A stretch of 64,000 nucleotides of DNA from Luzula sylvatica (Eukaryota > Streptophyta > Magnoliopsida > Poales > Juncaceae), in assembly GCA_946800325.1 (NCBI GenBank), contig OX326959.1, forward strand, positions 12,864,862-12,928,861, read 5' to 3'. Shown here piece after piece: positions 43,648 through 55,869 of the stretch. The notes under the pieces are model-generated. The model saw only the letters and a list, made by a program, of their open reading frames with translations, searched no databases and was not told the origin of the DNA. The position numbers and the translations under genes are program-made. How positions within the stretch are numbered: the stretch's first letter is position 1; each line of letters starts with the position of its first letter.

Positions 43648-46600
43648 AATGTAACTCTTATTAAATTACTCTTTAGAACAAAAAAATCATTATATTTGGA
43701 CCTGGCAATTCTTTTAGCTTAGGCTTAGATCCCATTTTTTGAAGGAGAAAACGAAAAAAATATATGCTACGAGTACTAACTACTAACCATATGAGTGGAT
43801 TTATCAGGATTCAGATTTCAATTATCTGTATAAAAACTCAACTTAAAAACGTTTGGAAAATTCTTTGAAATGAATTAGCATCTTTAAGTTTTCAGTTTCC
43901 TTCAACATTTCAATTTTATATATTTTAACTTGTATTTATTGTTTGTTCGTTATTTCTTTTGTTCATCAAGCATCATATATACTACTAGTAAAGTCATGCG
44001 TTATTGAATGTGAAAAAAATAAGATTTGCATTATAATTTGTTAAATTAGTCATCACAACAATATTGTGAATGAAGTTCAGAAACAATTCGTGTGATTTCA
44101 AATGAAAAGTCGCAGATTGCTAAATCTCAAGAATGTTATATTGCAAATCCCGAATTGAACGATTAGTAAATTCGAGTACCTAAATTTACGAAAATTACTC
44201 TATTCGTGATTTTTCATATTAAAAATCTTTTCAAGCCAGACTTAAAATCATGGGTTTGTTGGAAAAAGAAATCCTAAATCCCATATAATCCATAATTTGG
44301 CAATTTTAGAATCCATCATTTTCTAAGACTTCAATTTCCTGGATTTACGAAACTTGAAATTCTGGAATGTACGATCTGCGGTTTCTGGGATTTGAGTTTT
44401 CGAGTTATCAGACCCCGATTCTCTGTTCTTAATCTGGGATTTGAGTTCTCATCCATTCCAGCCACCACTTCAAGCACAACTTTTGAGTACTCGAAATGAA
44501 AAATGAATAATTATTAGCAGATTATCCGCGTTTAGCGGCGGTTTTGTTTCATTTGTTTTGTCATTCACATAATATATAGTTATGATTTTTCGGAATCAAA
44601 CACAAGATTTTGTGAAAATAAAAATCGTATTGATTAAGAAGTTTAATGATGACAAAATTATTATAATATTTTTGAATCCGACACAATTCGAATATTTATT
44701 TAATAATTTAAGGCAACACATACAAAAAAAAGAATACATGTTACTACAAAATAATAAAATAACATGCGTGAACGTAAATAAAAAGCAAAATCATATGATA
44801 TTTTAAATTTTTATATCAAGAAATAAGAATAATAAGATTTTAAAAGTTCAAAAAAAATTTGTTTCTTATAAATTTTATGTTTCATGTTTATTATTGAAAA
44901 ATGTTATATAAGTTAAAGAAATTATTTGTGTCCCGTAAATAAATAATTTTCATTTTTTTAAAAAAATTAACATTAAATTATTCTAAGTGTAAATACAAAT
45001 ATAACATACTTAGTAGTATGTGCAATTTTTTTCAATTATAGTTTTAAAAATAACAATAATAAAGCTTACAAGTCATTAATGTAATTATACATATTTTTAT
45101 ATATATTTTTTTACATTATTATTTTCATAATTTTAAGTTAGAGAAAACTATTGAATATATGATAATATGGATCTCTAAATAAAGATAAAATTCAAGTGAA
45201 TATATTTCTTAATTTTTTAAAATTATATTATGAAAAATACTAGCAATATGATGTATGTTTTATGATATTATATATTAACTTATTAATGTTAAATATTTAA
45301 ACTCTTCAAATTCTATTTGTATTCACAATTGACCATGTAACATATTGTGAAAAAGTTCAAAATCAAATACAACTAGGTCAAAATGAACCTAACGGATAAT
45401 ATTTTGACACATCATCAGTGTAAGTTGATGTGTATTTCTAAAATTGGTTAAAACTATGTGTAAATAAGAGACTAAATGTCTACAAATAAAATATAATCAT
45501 ACAAAATCAAAAATTAATTCATGATTCATATATTGTCACATATCATAATCTAATGGTTGAAATTTGTGACGATTTAGCATGGGGAAATTGTATAAAAATG
45601 AGTTCAAAATAAACGAGTTGGTAACTGCATCCAAATAACATTGAAACAAGAAAAAAAATTGGTATGTTGTCAATCGTAATTTGTAGCATTGTACACAATG
45701 AAATCCAAACTATCGAAAACTTTTCAACTGGATTAGAATTCGTGAGAAACTTTTTCTTCATATCTAAACATTTTGGGTTTGTGTGTGTGTGTTTAGTACT
45801 CTGTTTTTTCAAAAGAAATTTATTAATGTGTTGATTTCTCAATATATATAAGATTCAATTATCAATTATCAATTATTTCATTAATTAGAGTGAACTCAAT
45901 ATCACCGTGTTGGCACGTGTAAATAAGTCAAGTAAACTCAATATTATCCGATGTACAGTTAACCTAGCCTATCTATTACAAATACTAATCTTATTTATCA
46001 ATATCTTATTTTAAACTTATCTTATGCAATTTTTTTATGTCAGGTTATCATAATTATTTCAATCATTAAATTATAATATATGGCAAAATATGAATTATGG
46101 ATTAATTATTGATTTTTTATGATTATGTTTTATTTATAGACATTTATGTGTCCCTTATTTTACACATAATTTTAATCAATTTTAGAAGGTCACATCACCT
46201 TACGTTGATGATGTGTCAAAATATTATTCGTTAGATTCAAGTTGGATCGGTTGTATTTAATTTTGAATTATTTCACATGATGTTACATGATCAAATGTGA
46301 ATACAAATGAAATGTGAATAGCTTAAATATCTAACACTAATAAATTTTGAATTAATATATAATATCATAAAAAATACATCAAATATTTTTAGTATTTTGT
46401 ATAATATAATTTTAAAAAATTATGAAATTATATTCACTTGAATTTTATCTTTATTTTGAATTCCAATATTGTTTCTCTAACTTAAAGTTATGAAAATATT
46501 TGTGTAAGAAATTACAATATAAAAATAAGTATAATTACTTGTAAGTCCAATTATTAGTATTTTTAAAACTATAATTTACAAAAATTTACATACTACTATG

Positions 46601-47664
46601 CGTGTTATATGTTTCTTTTATTAAAAAAAAATCATGTAATTTTTTAGTAGAATAATTGTGTAAGTTTCCAACCTAGTAGAATTATTTCTTGGTGAGTTTT
46701 TATTTTTCATTTTTTGATAAATACATTTATTTTTCATACTTCTAAAAATAATGTATACACGATATTCAAATAGAACTATATTTCAAAATAATATTTTAGG
46801 TTTTTTATTTTCTTGTGAGAAACATAAAATTATGTACTTAAATTAACCAAAAGTATAATGTAATATGTAAGAGCCTATTTCAAAAGTTCCGAAATAAAAC
46901 ATCATTGTATGAGAAAATAAATTTATACTATTACATGATGTACAAAGGTTGTTTAAAATAATATTTATTAAATATCTAATGAGTATATGATACAAAAATA
47001 CTATTAGTTTTAAAGACGTCTTCTTAACATATTTCCAAAATTAGAGGGTTAAAACGGAATTTTTTCATTGCAAAATCACGAATAGAGTAATTTTCGTAAT
47101 TTTAGGTACTCAAATTTACTAATTGTTCAATTCAAGAATTCCGGTATAGTATTTTCGGGATTTAGCAATCTGTGACTTTTCATTTGAAAAAACACGAATT
47201 ATTTAAGAACTTCATTCACAATATTGTTGTGACGACTAATTTAACAAATTATCATGCAACTCTTATTTCTTTTTTCACATTCAACAACGCGTGACTTAAC
47301 TAGTATATATGATGCTTGACGAACAAAAGAAAGAATGACAAAACAATAAATTTAAAACCTAAAAAACATATGTGATGACATTTTTGTGTGAATTTAAAAT
47401 ATGTAAGATTGAAATGTTGAAGGAAACTGAAAATTTAAAGATGCTAATTCATTTAAAAGAACTTTCCAAACGTTTTTAAGTTGAGTTTTTATACAAATAA
47501 TCGAAATGTGAATCCTAATAAATCCACTCATATGGTTAGTACTCGTATAATATATTTTTTTCGTTTTCTACTTGAAATACTGGGATCTAAGATAAAAGCA
47601 TGACGATGTCTCAAATTTAACGTAATTTAATGAATCAGAGAGAAATTTAGTAGGAGTTACATTG
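43648..47664. mobile_element. Large imperfect inverted repeat (foldback-type element)
   Basis: The outer arms are 43648-44222 and, inverted, about 47085-47664; they share long words such as TCAACTTAAAAACGTTTGGAAA, in part, and TCACAACAATATTGTGAATGAAG. The inner arms are about 45000-45545 and, inverted, about 46065-46620, sharing AATATTTTGACACATCATCA. The arms are clearly diverged. The arm portions between (44223-45000 and 46620-47085) match poorly and differ in length. The loop carries a copy of the gene 4 upstream region. No transposase is recognised. It could be a foldback transposon or two inverted copies of one repeat. Confidence 0.65.
45655..46005 (+). repeat. Copy of gene 4 upstream region in the inverted-repeat loop
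   Basis: Matches 48610-48720 plus 49175-49360 in order and orientation: TTGTCAATCGTAA, CGAAAACTTTTCAAC, GAAATTTATTAATG, CACCGTGT(T/A)GGCACGT and ATTATCCGATGT. Between its two parts the gene 4 copy carries a MITE (48740-49172) that is missing here. The copy stops before the gene 4 transcript start. Confidence 0.75.
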
Positions 47665-48600
47665 AAAAAAAAATTTAGAAACTTTATAGAAGAGAAGTTA
47701 TTAGAGAGTCATCATCTGTGCATTAATTTTGTGTTAGATGATATATTATAATATTGTTTTTGTTTATATTTTATTTTTATGTCACTATAATTTTTTTCTT
47801 CATAATTTTACTTCATTATTATTGTTATTAAATGCATTTTTTATTTATGTCATCGAAATTTTGATGATCAATGAACAATTCTAAATCTGTACAGATAAGT
47901 CTTCTCCATTTATTATCAAATTTTCAATCTTCAAGATATACCACGATTTTACCACTAACAATTTTCTATCATTGTCAAATTTTACTGAATTAAAAATGAT
48001 GAGGACTACTATCATATATCATATCTATTTTCAAAGATATCTTGAGGAATTATCAATTAATTAGTATTTAAAATAATTTTTCAATTGTATTTATCAATGA
48101 ATGACTGACTAAATAAAAAATCTGAATTATTCATTAAAGAAAAAATATCCATAAAAAATAAATTTTATGATACATTTTTTAAATATCTAAAATACCTTTT
48201 TTAAATGTGTATGACAAAACTCCCCAAAAGTAATAGAATAACGAACTATAATATTGCATGAGGTATATTCTAAAACACAGAGTATATCTTTTTTTAAAGA
48301 AAATAATTTTAATTATGAGAATAAGCTATGAATTAAGATGTTTACCGTTCTAATATGAAACCAAGCACTCTTCCAATGCACGATGTATAGATTTGTTATT
48401 AATATTTATATTTTGTATATTATAATTGACATTACGTGATTTTTATGCTTTATAGAATAATATAACATGAATATTTAATGACAATTCGTGTTTTAATTGT
48501 TATACATGATATTTTAGCATTTTTGATGATCATACAAGTCATTATAAAAAAATTAAGCATAATTATCTTTTTCATGAATTTACATGACAATGTCGGTACC
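47665..48600. other. AT-rich intergenic region
   Basis: No gene, repeat pair or transposon end was recognised in this 0.9-kb stretch. Confidence 0.5.
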
Positions 48601-48739
48601 GATTAGAGGATGTTGTCAATCGTAACATCGTACACGGTCGAATCAAAACCGTCGAAAACTTTTCAACCGGATTAGTTGAATTCGTGATAAAATTTTGAAA
48701 CTCTTCTATTATATCTAATCATATTACAGAGATGAAAAA

Positions 48740-49172
48740 TTATACTTGTACCTTCTAAAATCCCCCACAAAACCTGATGTGTTGACAAAGAATCATTAAA
48801 TACGTTTAATAATAGCAAATTTGACATCCAAATAATCTTATTAAAATTCTCGTCGTAACTTATTTATTTTATTATATTTTATTAAAATTCACACGTTTCA
48901 CATGTGGTAAATGGTGAATCGATCCATCCAAATAATCTTTTTCCCATATTTGTAAAATTTAAATTTAATTACAAAAAGATGGTGGTAATCAATTTCAATA
49001 AAAAAATTTAATTCATCAATACAGTGTGAAACGGTTAACATTTTTTTTTTTTTTTTTTAATATAGAAAGACAACAAAATAGATAGTCATAGTTTATAATT
49101 ACTAATTAATATATTTGTCAACACATCAATTGAGTCGGGAGATTCTAAGAAAATGTCTATCACCACTCAGAA
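48740..49172. mobile_element. MITE-like element, family F copy c, in gene 4 upstream region
   Basis: Inverted ends: TACTTGTACCTTCTAAAATCC then CCTGATGTGTTGACAA on the left, and TTGTCAACACATCAATTG then GGGAGATTCTAAGAAAATG and ATCACCACT on the right. It is absent from the paralogous copy at 45655-46005, which therefore shows the empty site near 45765-45790. It is about 430 bp and non-coding. Confidence 0.7.
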
Positions 49173-49440
49173 TGTTTAGTGCTCCGTTTTTTGAGAAGAA
49201 ATTTATTAATGGGTTGATTGTCAAAATAGATAAGCTTCAATTATTTCATTAATTAGAGTCAAAATCAATATCACCGTGTAGGCACGTATACAAAAGTCAG
49301 GCAAACTCAGTATTATCCGATGTGCAGTTGACCTAACCTACCTAATACAAATATTAATCTAATTAATTAGAACATTCAAAACTCATTCTCTCTCTCTCAC
49401 ACACAATACAAACATAACAAGTACTAAAAATAAAACGAAG

Positions 49441-50915
49441 ATGAGGAACGATAATGGCGTCAAGCCGAAAATACCGTTTTCTCGGCATATTATCGGCATA
49501 ACTTTCTTCTCAGTTATCCTAGTAGTGTATACATTTTCGCAATCGAACCAAAGATTTTTGGAGGTGGGTGTTTCCAATAACAACGCTGCTAATTGTGGAG
49601 ACGTAACGTTAGTCAGCAATAACTCCAAAGTTTATGCGGTACGCATATCTTTATCATGTCATATACGATTCATCTTGGTTTTGTATTTTTGAAGTTTTTA
49701 TCAAAATTTAGAGTTTCGATTTGTGCGTGCTTAAAAGATTTTTTCAAAATAGGAATTTTGTAGTTTGATTTGCATAAATATTAATGTTCATTGAAGAAGA
49801 GCATTGTCGCTTGCAAGTATATATTGGTGAACTTTGAGACAAAAAAAAATGACTTAAATTTTGGACCGAAGAAGTTAAACTAGCTTTAATTCTAAAATAA
49901 TTATGTGGCAATGTCAAAATGATTTAAGAGTTATCTGTAACTATGTTGTAGAATTAATATATATCAAGTGTCTTCAGTTAATTTAATCGATCTGAGTAGT
50001 TAATTATTCTAAACTTTATATTTCTCATTATAGCAACAAACAAAGGAAGATGGTTTTGTTTCACTTCTACAAAAAACGGCTATGGAGGACAAAATTGTCA
50101 TTTTGACCGAGGTGAACGAAGCATTCGCAGCCCCAAACTCGATGCTCGATCTTTTTCTCAAAAGTTTTCACGACGGTAATAATATCGAGTATCTTTTGAG
50201 CCACCTAATTATCGTAGCTATGGACCGAAAGGCATTTGAGAAATGCAAGTCCGTGCATCCTCATTGCTACATGCACGAAGGACTCAGCATCGATATAAGC
50301 TCCGAGAAGGCGTATCTGAGCAAAGACTACCTCGATCTCGTCTGGAGCAAGGTTAGGCTTTGGCAATTCATACTCGAGCAAGGCTACAGCTTTCTTTTCA
50401 CGGTATGAATATACTATTTAATATTTAAAAGACAAAGATATGTTCTTTAAATTTCTGATTTGTTTTTTCTCTCGTAGGATGTGGATATAATGTGGTTCAA
50501 CAATCCGTTTCGTCAAATTAGCGTCTATGCTGATCTGACATTGGCTACGGATGTATTTTATGGGAATCCCGAGGACCATAACAACATGCCAAACACGGGT
50601 TTAGTCTTTGCAAAACCATCGCACAAGAATATCGATATGCTCAAGTACTGGCAAGAAGCGCGGACAAGATTTCCATCGACAAATGAACAGACCGTATACG
50701 ATAAGATCAAGCACGAGCTTGTTTCGAAGTTCGAATTGAAAGTACAGTATGTTAGCACGAAATATTGGGGCAATTTTTGTCAACCCCAAATGGATTTTAG
50801 CAAGCTTTCAACGTTTCATGCATGTTGTCGTGCAGGACTCGCAATTAAACTCGATCATATAAAGAGTGTCATCGAGGCATGGAAAATTTATAAATCCCAA
50901 TATTTGAAAAAATAG
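49441..50915 (+). CDS. Nucleotide-diphospho-sugar transferase, At4g15970-like, divergent (gene 4)
   Basis: Exons: 49441-49638, 50034-50402 and 50478-50915, about 334 residues. Introns are phase 0 with GT-AG ends. Residues 16-33 form a membrane anchor, suggesting a type II Golgi protein. Exon 2 has AMEDKIVILTEVNEAF and FEKCKSVHPHC; exon 3 opens DVDIMWFNNP, keeping the DxD motif. Two usually conserved blocks are altered: PNGGF is PNTGL, and DTxYxGGFC is STKYWGNFC, so activity may be changed. The C-terminus is shorter than in genes 3 and 5. The leader is CT/CA-rich (49386-49410). It is convergent with gene 5, with only 206 bp between their stop codons. The acceptor is unknown. Confidence 0.85.
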
Positions 50916-51121
50916 ACCAGGTTTTGAATTAGAAGATCATCTTATTTTTATCTCTAAATTCAAAGAATTGTTCTTTTACATTGAAAATTTTGAATTTTGT
51001 TTGTTGAGTTCATTTTATATGTAATATTCAAATCAAGTAATTCACTAAATTTTGTTACAATAAAATTAATTATTATGTTTTGATACAATAAACAATACAC
51101 TCTTTCATCTTCCTCACCCAA

Positions 51122-52523
51122 TTATTTGCCTTCAGGATGAAGACATATGCCATGATTGCTAAAACGAAAGGTTTTCTTTTCATCAGCCCATGGTGGAATA
51201 GCTTGATACTTTTTCCAATCATCCAAAATGATTCCTAAATCATGGAGCTTCGCAGGAATACCGACACAACAGGTCGCATGAACCGTACAAACCTTTCTAA
51301 TATCCTTGCTCATCTCGCAAAACCCGCCAGTATAAAGCGTATTTATAAATTGCATCCTAACTTTAAATTTCTTAACATAGTCAAATTTAATTCGGTTAAG
51401 AACGAATTGCTCGTGCTGGTCCGGCCAATTCGCTCTCTCCTCGTGCCAGCTCTTGTAGAATTCTATTGTTTTGTTACAGGACTTGACAAACATAAATCCA
51501 CCATTTGGTGTCGAGATTTCGAGGTTATCTTCGTCACCGTAGTAGAAATCACTCGCGAATGCAAAATGCGAAGTTATTGCAATGTGCCTCAAGGGGTTCC
51601 GAAGCCACAAAATATCCACGTCCTGTGCGACAAAAATGGGAATACCATATTAGAACTATCATAGTTTAACAAAAATAAGTACTGAAAGTACCGAAAAAAG
51701 AAAGTTGTAGCCTAGTTTGAGGATTCTAAGTTGAAATGCATTTCGAGCCCACAGCAAGTCAAGGTAATCTTTGCTCATGTACGTCTTTTCGGCCTTGTCG
51801 TCTTGATTGAGCATCATTAGATAACAATGAGGGTGCCGAGACTTGCACCGTTCGAAACTTGAAGGATCTGTGGCGACTACGACGAGATGGTTTAGGAGAT
51901 CTTCCATCTCTTCTCCAACATGAAATCCCTCGAGAAATAGGTCGAGGAGCGAGTTTGGGGCTGACCATGCATCGTTCACCTGAGTCAGTATCACCGTGTT
52001 GTCTTCCGTTGCTGCTTTTTTCAGTACCTCTGCTAGATTATCTTCATCGGGTTTTTTGAACTATTAAGAAAAAAATAATATTTAAATATATAAGTCTAAA
52101 ATTATAAAGAACAACAATTTTTGAACCTAAAATTGCAATCTATTTAGATAAAATTGCACATTTGCCTTCGGATTGCAATTTTATTCATCAACAAGAAAAA
52201 AAATGAATTCTAAATTACCAAAAAGTAAAATTAATTTGTATGTTAGAAATATTAAATCGTCATGGCGAATTCTAGCCAATGGTCTAAACATCGTTTTGAT
52301 CATCATTAAAAAATAATGTGAATTCGAACGAGAAAAATTAAAGCTGGATCCAAATTAACCTGTATTACGTCTCTGCCTGTATTCTTGGGCCCACTGGTGG
52401 CCGGCAGTATCTCGGAAGACGGCCAACTGCTCGAACGAGAATTTGTATAATGGATTGAGAGGATGAGAAGTACCGCGACAAAGCCGCCAAACAGGAACAT
52501 TTGCAATTGAACTTGGATCTCTT

Positions 52524-52527
<4 letters not shown>
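51122..52527 (-). CDS. Nucleotide-diphospho-sugar transferase, At4g15970-like (gene 5)
   Basis: On the minus strand, exons 52527-52360, 52060-51692 and 51622-51122, about 345 residues. Intron 1 is 299 bp, intron 2 only 69 bp, both phase 0. Residues 10-27 form the membrane anchor. Exon 2 has AATEDNTVILTQVNDAW and FERCKSRHPHC; exon 3 opens DVDILWLRNP with the DxD motif, then PNGGFMFVKSCNKT, NTLYTGGFCE and CTVHATCC. The C-terminus ends with a GICLH-type tail as in gene 3. A 46-bp GA/CT run abuts the start codon. The reading frame is intact. It is most like gene 3 in the DxD exon. Role: lumenal glycosyl transfer from a nucleotide sugar; acceptor unknown. Confidence 0.9.

Positions 52528-52573
<46 letters not shown>
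52528..52573 (-). repeat. (GA)n microsatellite adjoining the gene 5 start codon
   Basis: Twenty-three CT units on the plus strand (GA in the gene 5 leader) lie directly against the ATG. Its length is likely to vary between individuals and may affect transcription or translation start of gene 5. Confidence 0.85.
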
Positions 52574-52574
<1 letters not shown>

Positions 52575-52983
52575 GATCGATGTTCCTCTATATGTCTGGA
52601 CATGAAATTTGACTTCGAGGTTATATCTGAAGAGTTCTTGCATGCAGACGTGCAAGCAACACAGTGCCAATTCAATGAGCTGTAAGAATATGGTTGATCA
52701 TGTATAAATAATATATACGGTTTTTCTCTAGAATATATTCTGTACAATCCACTAGAAATAATATAATTTTATGATCGTTGAAGTCGAATGAAACGTACAA
52801 TCTTTTACAAGCAAGATGCTGAAATAATAGAATTTTGACAAACAAAACAATATGTCCTAGTTGGCTTGGAACTAATAATACTTCATCTAAATTTGTTAAT
52901 TAATAAATTATTGCAACCTATATATTTATTGGAGATTGTTGAAAAATATATTAGAAATAAGAACGCATAAACAATTACCAAAA

Positions 52984-53157
52984 AAAATAATGTTCTTCCT
53001 GATTCAATAATTCAAAATTAATAGACTAGATCATCTGCCTGCATTTATAATGAGATGTCCACAATAATTCAAAATAATGTTCTTCCTGATTCAATAATTC
53101 AAAATTAATAGACTAGATCATCTACCTGCATTTATAATGAGATGTCCACAATAATTG
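52984..53157. repeat. 87-bp tandem duplication
   Basis: The unit beginning AAAATAATGTTCTTCCTGAT occurs twice in a row (52984-53070 and 53071-53157) with very few differences. Non-coding, recent. Confidence 0.8.
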
Positions 53158-53363
53158 AGATAATAAAATTTTGTTCAAAATAGAAAATGATGTTTGTTTT
53201 CTAATCAATATGATTAATCACATTCTTTCTCTTCTAATAATTTTTGTCTAGAAAGAGAGAGGGAAATTGGTGGAGGATTATTATACCTTAAAGCAATTCG
53301 TTTCCAAGACATGCAGAGATGTTGGTTCTCTGCCATTAGTTTTGACGCCAAGAAATTAAATAT

Positions 53364-53700
53364 ACTAGGAGAATACTCGCGCTACGCGAAGAGCATGTAA
53401 ATTATGTTTTTCATTGTAATACAAATTACATATTTGCGTGATAATATTAATAATATCATCTTAAAATAAAGTTATTTCAATTCATTAATCTATGAATATT
53501 CATATGTTTTACAATTATTTTGCATTATGATAACAAAAAATCTCATTTTTTAATCCAATAATAATACTTATATTTTATATTAGTGTCATTATATAATAAT
53601 ATATAAGAATAATATATAATAAAATTTTACGAAAAATATAAAAAAACAAATATTATATTATTGTTCACAATATTCCATACAATATCAAATATTAAAATAA
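53364..53700 (-). mobile_element. Helitron H5 3' end (minus orientation)
   Basis: On the minus strand the end reads CTCTTCGCGTAGCGCGAG (imperfect hairpin), TATTCTC, CTAG, then TA. The next 300 bp resemble the sequence before the H2 end (22969-23252, opposite strand). The far end was not located; similarity was followed only to about 53700. Confidence 0.6.
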
Positions 53701-54985
53701 TGAATCAAACAACATATGTAGTAACACATTATTAATTATATAATAGTAATAATTTTTATTGATTCAAAATGCAATGAAAAATATAAAATAATATGAAATT
53801 TAATAGTGGAAGTAATTTTGTAAATAATATAAAAAATTAAACATAAATACAAATTATTTTATATCATATGATTTTTTATTTTACATTTTGTAAAATAACA
53901 ATACAATTTGATAGGTGTTTATAAGTTTAAGAAGTTATTAAAATGGATAAACTATTTTTTAACTCTATTATTTTTGGAAAAACATTTGTTTGCTTAAAAA
54001 CACAAATTCTATTATGCAAATAAAATAGAATTGTATTATGTGAGATTCTTATAGTTATAATCTACTTAGGATTATGTGAGATTCTTATAGTTATAATTTT
54101 TTTAAAATAAATAATAATACTTACAAATTCTATTATGCAAATAAAATTCTTAAAAATCTATTATGTAAATTGTATTTTCTTACATAATATCTTTGCAAAT
54201 TGAATTATGAAAAACGGTATGTAGGAACTATACTAATATGGATGTCAAAATAAAGAGAAAATTAAAATGAATATATTTGATTGGTTTATAAAATTAAATT
54301 TCTAAAAATAATACTAATATATGTTGTATGTTTTATAATATTACATATTAAATTATTAGTATTTCATATATAAACTTTTCATATTCAATTGCATTCACAT
54401 TTGATCATGTAATCTTATGTGAAATGTTAAACAATTGATTAGACTTGGTCTAATGTGATTCTAACCAATAATAATATGACACATCATTAATGTAGGATGA
54501 TTTAGATTTCTAAGAATACTTAAAACATGGTGTAAAATAATGACACAAAAATGACTACACAAAATATGATTTTCAAAAAATCTAACAAAAAAATATTCAT
54601 TGAGATTAAATCACATCACTACATCTAATGATTCAAATTAATACTCAAAAATAGTCATATACAATGCATGTCTTAAATAATCAAATATAATATTAATGTA
54701 TATGATTAATGTACATCACATAATCTAATGGTTAATAATCATGATAAGCATGATGATGTGTTTTTGTGAGGAGATTCAAAGATAGATGCATAGATGCAAA
54801 ATAAGGAGTGGTTAAATTATTTACTATTTTATTTTAATAGTTTGGTGCCGAGGAATCAAATAGTTTTTGATTATTTTATTCTAAATTAAGTCATGACTCC
54901 ATTAATTAAATTATTGCACGAGCCCTTGCACCAGAGTTTTCAGATTCAGATCCATTTATGTTTCCATATAAATTATAGTTTTTTT
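53701..54985. other. AT-rich region, possibly H5 interior
   Basis: Very AT-rich, no gene recognised. A 28-bp word with ATTATGTGAGATTCTTATAG occurs twice near 54040 and 54072. The part 54480-54800 has ATGTGTTTTTGTGAGG and ACACATCATTAATG words reminiscent of family F, but no clear ends. Confidence 0.35.
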
Positions 54986-55368
54986 GGCAGAATTTCATGT
55001 GTGTCCTTACAAAATCATACAATTTCACGTATGTCCTTACAAAACGTGAAATGTCATGAATACTCCTACAAACTACTACAATTTCTTGAATGTCTTTTTT
55101 GTTAGATTTCATTTAACTATTCCGTCAGATTACTGCTAATTTGTGCATTTTTGATTTTTCCGATGTAAATTTTATTGCATATATAGATAGGGATAAAATC
55201 GGAAAAGCAAACTTTAGCGATAATTTTAACGAATAGTTAACAAAAATCTAACAAAAAGGACATCCATGAAATTATAATAATTTTGTAGAAATATTCATAA
55301 TATTTCAATTTTTACAGGAACATACGTGAAATTGTAAGATTTTGTAAGGATGCGCATGAAATTTGGCC
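54986..55368. mobile_element. Foldback MITE with about 150-bp inverted arms
   Basis: Left arm GGCAGAATTTCATGTGTGTCC, with TTACAAAATCATACAATTTC; right arm, read on the other strand, GGCCAAATTTCATGCGCATCC, with TTACAAAATCTTACAATTTC. Inner parts also pair (TTGTTAGATTTCATTTAACT against its inverse near 55230). Flanking bases TAGTTTTTT and TAGTTTTAC give a possible imperfect 9-bp target duplication, as in MULE-type MITEs. Non-coding. Confidence 0.65.
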
Positions 55369-55864
55369 TAGTTTTACACTAATCTCGTGGATTTGAAGCA
55401 ACCCATGTAAAATATGACATTATTTTAACATTATTTCGGGCAGATCATAAGCGAGTCGAATCCTAAATTTTTGCAGGAACTAAACTGCAAAATTAACATC
55501 CAAAATATTTTGACATCCTCGACAATCCTTTGAATCTTTTGGATATTTTATAATCAACATAACATTCCCAATTATCCAATAATATAACAATGAAGCAAGA
55601 AGTAGTTAAATACATTTTTTTCTGTAATTGTATAAGAATATAAAATATAAAATAATATAACTTTTACATCCCAATTCAAGATCCATTTATCTATTAGCTT
55701 CAACAAATACATGTAGTAGAAAAGGATTCGGCTATAATCACGAAAACTGCAGTAAGTACCAGCCATAATCGGGAAATGAAGTCAAATACCAGCAAACTGA
55801 AGAAGCTCGCCCAGAATCGAAAAGTTCGACGTGAAGAGAAGCCCGGAATCTTCGCCCCAAATAG

Positions 55865-55869
55865 AATCG
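55865..55869. other. Target duplication, left copy (Copia-C)
   Basis: AATCG, matched by AATCG at 61555-61559. A 5-bp duplication is the standard product of copia integration and shows that the element inserted whole. Confidence 0.85.

Noticed and set aside
45543..45842. 99-codon minus-strand frame in the inverted-repeat loop
   Set aside because: The sequence is a copy of the gene 4 upstream region, and the frame is not kept in the original at 48610-49360.
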